From Pseudomonas asgharzadehiana (GTDB lineage Bacteria; Pseudomonadota; Gammaproteobacteria; Pseudomonadales; Pseudomonadaceae), in assembly GCF_019139815.1 (NCBI RefSeq), contig NZ_CP077079.1:2294001-2358000 (forward strand): a stretch of DNA of 64,000 bases, written 5' to 3'. The notes under the pieces are model-generated. The model had not been told where the DNA came from. It ran no database searches and saw nothing but the letters and a program-made list of their open reading frames with translations. Positions 60,248 to 64,000 of the stretch are shown piece by piece. Position 1 is the stretch's first letter. Each line of letters begins with the position of its first letter. A program made the position numbers and the translations under genes.

Positions 60248-62554
60248 ATGAAGGTTGAACGCTACGCCCATTGCAGCCATTGGGGAGCCTATTCAATTCT
60301 CGTCGAAAATAATGAAATTGTCGGGATTGAGCCATTCGAGCATGACCCAGCGCCTTCGCCGATAATTGATTCCGTTCGTGAATGGGCGCGTTCTGATCGC
60401 CGCATCAAGCAGCCCATGGTTCGTGCAGGCTGGCTGAAGAACCGAGGGAAGAGTGATCGCTCCGCGCGCGGTGATGACAAGTTCATACCTATGAGCTGGG
60501 AAGACGTCACGACTTTGGTGGCCGAGGAAATCAAGCGAGTATCTTCCGATCACGGAAACGAAGCGATTTTTGCAGGTTCTTATGGCTGGACAAGTTGTGG
60601 TCGACTTCACCATGCGCCATCCTTGCTTAAGCGTATGCTAAATCTCGTCGGCGGCTATACCGGACACGTCGATACCTATTCTATCGCTGCCGGCCCCACG
60701 ATACTTAAACATGTGCTCGGCGAGGCTGGCGCCTGCACGGGGGACGCAAGTACGTTTGATACAATTGTGGAGCACACGCAGACTCTTCTAGTTTTAGGCG
60801 GCCTAACACCCAGAACTTCGCAGAATGAAGCCGGAAGCATTGCTAAGCATTCTCTGGAAAATTATCTTAGAGAAATAGTTGCAAAAAAAATAAAAGTTAT
60901 CCTTGTATCGCCTTTGAAAGATGATTTGCCTGAGTGGGTCAATGCTGAGTGGTGGCCAATCCGCCCGAATACAGATACTGCTCTGATGCTGGGTCTGGCA
61001 GGTGAGATTTTACATTCAGAACTGCATGATAAAGAATTTCTGGCGCGGTATACGAGCGGGTCAGAGGAGTTTATTAACTATCTAGATGGAAGTAAGGACG
61101 GCACGTATAAAAATGCAGCTTGGGCGTCTTCCATCACTGGTATCGACCTAGTCCGTATTCAGGAACTGGCCAGAGTGCTTGTAAGTACTCGATCAATGCT
61201 GACGCTGAGCTGGAGCTTACAGCGTGCTCATCATGGTGAACAACCATATTGGGCAGCCTTAGCGCTTGCTGCAATGATTGGGCAAATAGGATTGCCCGGC
61301 GGAGGCGTTGGTTACGGCTATGCTTCGCTTGGTGGAATGGGGGCTCCGGTAAACCTCAGTAAGTCGCCGTCCATTTCTCAGCTTAAAAGACCGATATCTA
61401 ACTTCATTCCGGTTGCACGCATTAGCGACATGTTGTTGAATCCTGGAATGGCGTTCACTTATGAGGGAAAAGAGCAAACTTATCCAGATGTGCGGCTTGT
61501 CTATTGGGCTGGGGGCAACCCATTTCACCATCATCAAGATTTAAACCGATTGGACGCAGCCTGGAAGCGACCGGAAACGATTATTGTACAAGATCCGATG
61601 TTCACGCCGACTGCGTTGCGTGCGGACATTTTGCTTCCCGCCAACACGTCCATCGAACGTAATGACATTGCCGCCAGTAAACGATCTGATTATATCCTGG
61701 CTATGCATCGGGCCATCGAGACAGTAGGTGACTCTAAATCAGATTTTGATATCTTTGACGCTATTGCGGCGAAGCTCGGAGTGGCTGAAAAATTTAACGA
61801 AGGGCGCAATGAAATCGAATGGTTGAAATATATATATAATGAAACAAGACTGGATGCTTTGAGCCGGCATGGCTTTAAGATGCCCGATTTCGAGGCGTTC
61901 TGGCAGCAAGGCTACGCGCAATGCCCCACAAGAAGTAATCATACATATTTGAAAGAGTTTCGAAATTCGCCGGAAACGCATCAGCTCAAAACAGAGAGCG
62001 GCAAGATTGTTCTCGACAGTCCCGTTTTATCGAAATTAAATTATGATGACTGCTTGTCTCACCCCGCCTGGTTGGAACCTGCAGAATGGCTAGGTAACGC
62101 AGCCCCGTCACAACTGCATCTCATATCTAATCAACCTGCGGGTCGATTGCACAGTCAATTAGAAACTGGCAAAGCCAGTCTCGCGTTAAAGCGCAACGGG
62201 CGAGAACAAGCACAAATCAACAAAGAAGATGCCCAGCGGCTTAATATCTTAGACGGCGATACAGTAAAAGTTTGGAATGCCCGGGGTGCTTGTTTGGCAT
62301 GTGCAACGATTACTGACACGGTAAGTCTGGGAGTAGTCGTACTCCCGACCGGTGCCTGGTTAACAACAACAGCGCAAAACAGTTTGGATCTCGCGGGCAA
62401 TCCAAATATTCTGACACTGGACATTGCTTCATCAAAATTTAGCCAGGGATGTGCCGCTCATACGTGCTTGGTCTATGTGTCGCCTTACAGCGATGAAGCG
62501 CCAGCAGCGATGGAATATTATCAGGAACTAATCGACAACGTCTCGACGGTTTAG
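60248..62554 (+). CDS. Molybdopterin oxidoreductase, BisC/TorA-like (DMSO reductase family)
   Basis: A 768-residue cytoplasmic molybdoenzyme without Tat signal or N-terminal Fe-S cysteines, like biotin sulfoxide reductase. The Mo-ligand Ser is in SYGWTSCGRLHHAPSLLKR (near 117). Cofactor-binding blocks include YWAGGNPFHHHQDLNRL, QDPMFTPTALRADILLPAN and SNQPAGRLHSQLETG. ATG 60248 with GGAG 8 bases upstream; the frame to 60095 is not used. Likely reduces an S- or N-oxide. First of three rightward genes. Confidence 0.9.
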   Translation: MKVERYAHCSHWGAYSILVENNEIVGIEPFEHDPAPSPIIDSVREWARSDRRIKQPMVRAGWLKNRGKSDRSARGDDKFIPMSWEDVTTLVAEEIKRVSSDHGNEAIFAGSYGWTSCGRLHHAPSLLKRMLNLVGGYTGHVDTYSIAAGPTILKHVLGEAGACTGDASTFDTIVEHTQTLLVLGGLTPRTSQNEAGSIAKHSLENYLREIVAKKIKVILVSPLKDDLPEWVNAEWWPIRPNTDTALMLGLAGEILHSELHDKEFLARYTSGSEEFINYLDGSKDGTYKNAAWASSITGIDLVRIQELARVLVSTRSMLTLSWSLQRAHHGEQPYWAALALAAMIGQIGLPGGGVGYGYASLGGMGAPVNLSKSPSISQLKRPISNFIPVARISDMLLNPGMAFTYEGKEQTYPDVRLVYWAGGNPFHHHQDLNRLDAAWKRPETIIVQDPMFTPTALRADILLPANTSIERNDIAASKRSDYILAMHRAIETVGDSKSDFDIFDAIAAKLGVAEKFNEGRNEIEWLKYIYNETRLDALSRHGFKMPDFEAFWQQGYAQCPTRSNHTYLKEFRNSPETHQLKTESGKIVLDSPVLSKLNYDDCLSHPAWLEPAEWLGNAAPSQLHLISNQPAGRLHSQLETGKASLALKRNGREQAQINKEDAQRLNILDGDTVKVWNARGACLACATITDTVSLGVVVLPTGAWLTTTAQNSLDLAGNPNILTLDIASSKFSQGCAAHTCLVYVSPYSDEAPAAMEYYQELIDNVSTV

Positions 62555-62621
62555 TTGTCTGGTTGTTGTAGTGATGGTGTTGTAAACATGTTTTGTTAAA
62601 CAACAATATTGAGGAGAAATC

Positions 62622-63074
62622 ATGTCTGAACATGCTGCTGAGATAAGCTGGGAAAAAAATACCCATGCGGATGACGCTTCCACCTACTCGCGTAATCACG
62701 TTGGTCGGTTCGAAGGTCAGCAGAAATTAAACATTTCAGCTGCGATTGAATACAAGGGCGATGCACTATGTGCGGATCCGGAACAACTGTTGGTCACCGC
62801 TGCAGCTAGTTGTCATATGCTTTTTTTTCTGGCGATCGCTGAGCAACAGGGATTTCTCCCAGAGTCCTACAGCGACACGCCTGTCGGGTACCTTGAGAAA
62901 GCTGACAGTGGCAATCTGGAAATTACCTTGATTGAGCTTTATCCAAAAATAGTATTCTCGGGGGAGAAACAGCCCGATGAAAAAGCCATCGCTCGTATGC
63001 ATGCAAGCGCACATAAAAGATGCTTTATAGGGAACTCCATTAAAGCTCAAATTACGGTAGGCAGTTACTCCTGA
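62622..63074 (+). CDS. OsmC/Ohr-family peroxiredoxin-like protein
   Basis: A 150-residue OsmC-fold protein. The two redox cysteines are C64 in TAAASCHMLFFLAIAE and C133 in HKRCFIGNS, as in OsmC/Ohr hydroperoxide reductases. GAGGAG lies 7 bases before the ATG. It follows the molybdoenzyme by 67 bases on the same strand, so the two may share a message and act in oxidised-sulfur stress. Confidence 0.9.
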   Translation: MSEHAAEISWEKNTHADDASTYSRNHVGRFEGQQKLNISAAIEYKGDALCADPEQLLVTAAASCHMLFFLAIAEQQGFLPESYSDTPVGYLEKADSGNLEITLIELYPKIVFSGEKQPDEKAIARMHASAHKRCFIGNSIKAQITVGSYS

Positions 63075-63135
63075 GTGAACAGAAGCATCCTGCGCAAGCT
63101 TTTTCGAGCATGCGCAGGTATAAAGGTGATAATCC

Positions 63136-63918
63136 ATGTTTAATGTAGATGATTTAGTCCTGCACGAGCGTCGAAACGACGTTGTGACGTTATGGCTTAA
63201 CAGGCCGCAACAGTTCAACGCGTTGTCGGAAGAAATGCTAAGTGCGCTGAAAGAACAGTTAGATTTAATCGCATCCGACTCCAGCATTCGCTGTGTCGTG
63301 TTGGCCGCGAAAGGAAATGCCTTTTGTGCAGGTCACGATTTGCGCGAGATGCAGCAAAACCAGAATACGGTTTTTTACCAGAACCTATTTCGTTTATGCA
63401 GCGATGTAATGCTAAGAATCCAGTCGTTACCTGTGCCCGTAGTCGCTCGTGTGCAAGGCGTTGCAACTGCGGCAGGCTGCCAGCTGGTCGCGAGCTGTGA
63501 CCTGGCAGTTGCCGCAATAGAGGCCCGCTTTGGGGTTTCAGGTATTAATTTGGGGCTTTTTTGCGCTACGCCCTCTGTTGCGCTGACCCGCAACGTGTCT
63601 GCCAAGCGAGCCTTCGAGATGTTGTTTACCGGGAGATTTATCGATGCAAAAACAGCGGTGGAGTGGGGGTTGGTCAACGAGTCAGTCGAACGTGATGATC
63701 TCGATATCGCTGTGGACGTTTTAACTTCTGCCATTTCCTCAAAGAGTGCGACAGCCGTTAGATATGGTAAGTCAATGATTTATCGTCAACAATTGATGCC
63801 CGTTGAGGATGCATATGCATACGCATCTGAAGTCATGGCGTGTAATGCCATGGAGTCTGACGCCATCGAAGGCATAGGCGCGTTTCTAGACAAGCGCCCA
63901 GCTAAAATCAAGAGGTGA
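63136..63918 (+). CDS. Enoyl-CoA hydratase/isomerase family protein
   Basis: A 260-residue crotonase-fold protein. LNRPQQFNALSEEMLSALKE starts the fold; the CoA/oxyanion segments are AFCAGHDLREM (near 60-70) and RVQGVATAAGCQLVASCDLA (near 107-126). In the second segment Ala stands where many hydratases have the first catalytic Glu, so it is closer to ECHDC3-like members than to true hydratases. Third rightward gene; AAAGGTG precedes the ATG. Substrate unknown. Confidence 0.9.
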   Translation: MFNVDDLVLHERRNDVVTLWLNRPQQFNALSEEMLSALKEQLDLIASDSSIRCVVLAAKGNAFCAGHDLREMQQNQNTVFYQNLFRLCSDVMLRIQSLPVPVVARVQGVATAAGCQLVASCDLAVAAIEARFGVSGINLGLFCATPSVALTRNVSAKRAFEMLFTGRFIDAKTAVEWGLVNESVERDDLDIAVDVLTSAISSKSATAVRYGKSMIYRQQLMPVEDAYAYASEVMACNAMESDAIEGIGAFLDKRPAKIKR

Positions 63919-64000
63919 CCCAAATAGGGCGAATGTATGATGTTGTGTATATGTCACATGGGCGCCCGCAGATAATTTGTCAGGATGTTTTACCTAATGA

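Noticed and set aside
1..64000. tRNA gene or tRNA-derived attachment site
   Set aside because: Looked for tRNA-Gly and tRNA-Lys ends, the usual targets of this ICE class; none was seen.
1..64000. CRISPR array or intact insertion sequence
   Set aside because: No regularly spaced short repeats and no transposase gene with terminal repeats were found.

Overview
The window looks like a large part of a Pseudomonas integrative and conjugative element (ICE) of the PFGI-1/ICEclc type, followed by AT-richer accessory metabolism. Gene families, gene order and GC-rich codon use support this. The core protein families (recalled from the TIGRFAM 'integrating conjugative element' set) match in order: MOBH relaxase, two blocks of the G-type (TFSS-T/SXT-like) type IV secretion genes, coupling protein TraD, RadC, DUF3577, topoisomerase III, SSB, PFL_4669, STY4528, DUF2857, ParB, ParA and AlpA. 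No tRNA, attachment site or functional element integrase was found, so neither ICE end is fixed. The integrase would be expected to the left of position 1.

Layout. 1-6.3 kb: defence-like genes: a 5'-truncated DEAH helicase (+), a leftward SLATT / CD-NTase / FRG operon resembling CBASS, and a Cys-His-Asp protein of unknown role. 6.8-11.4 kb: relaxase TraI, ArdC antirestriction protein, a small protein with a long structured leader, and DUF3742. 11.4-25.0 kb: leftward T4SS block 1 (TraG-like back to RAQPRD). It is interrupted at 15.6-17.5 kb by an XRE regulator, a QslA-like protein and a zeta-type toxin-antitoxin pair. 25.3-34.4 kb: a rightward array of unrelated small genes, headed by a compact tyrosine recombinase, inserted between the two T4SS blocks. 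34.4-35.4 kb: a second tyrosine recombinase, inactivated. 35.6-41.5 kb: leftward T4SS block 2 (PFL_4697, TraD, PFL_4695, transglycosylase, PFL_4693, PilL-like). 41.6-45.6 kb: RadC, DUF3577 and regulators. 45.6-54.4 kb: leftward replication/partition module. 54.5-64 kb: an unknown protein, MetY-like enzyme, GlxA-family regulator, BisC-like molybdoenzyme, OsmC protein and enoyl-CoA hydratase.

Most notable is the 25.3-34.4 kb array. Its genes share no family, but many are preceded by the same two-hairpin leader: conserved fold, changing sequence, an internal mismatch in the second hairpin, and the linker GNCAGTARA. Cassette junctions repeatedly read TAGGAAAA, often supplying the stop codon of the preceding gene. 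An 80-bp direct repeat flanks one 645-bp unit. This looks like an integron-like cassette system without integron attC sites.

A second signal is a pair of structured leaders about 33 kb apart, upstream of the ArdC-linked gene and of DUF3577. They share at least five stems and a pseudoknot with a compensatory change. Separately, four leftward establishment-type genes (ardC, its neighbour, radC and DUF3577) have a GC hairpin whose near foot is exactly 41 nt upstream of the start codon. Both T4SS blocks begin with a gene whose Shine-Dalgarno sequence lies inside a hairpin.

All calls are by eye, without database searches. Family names are recalled; structures were paired by hand.
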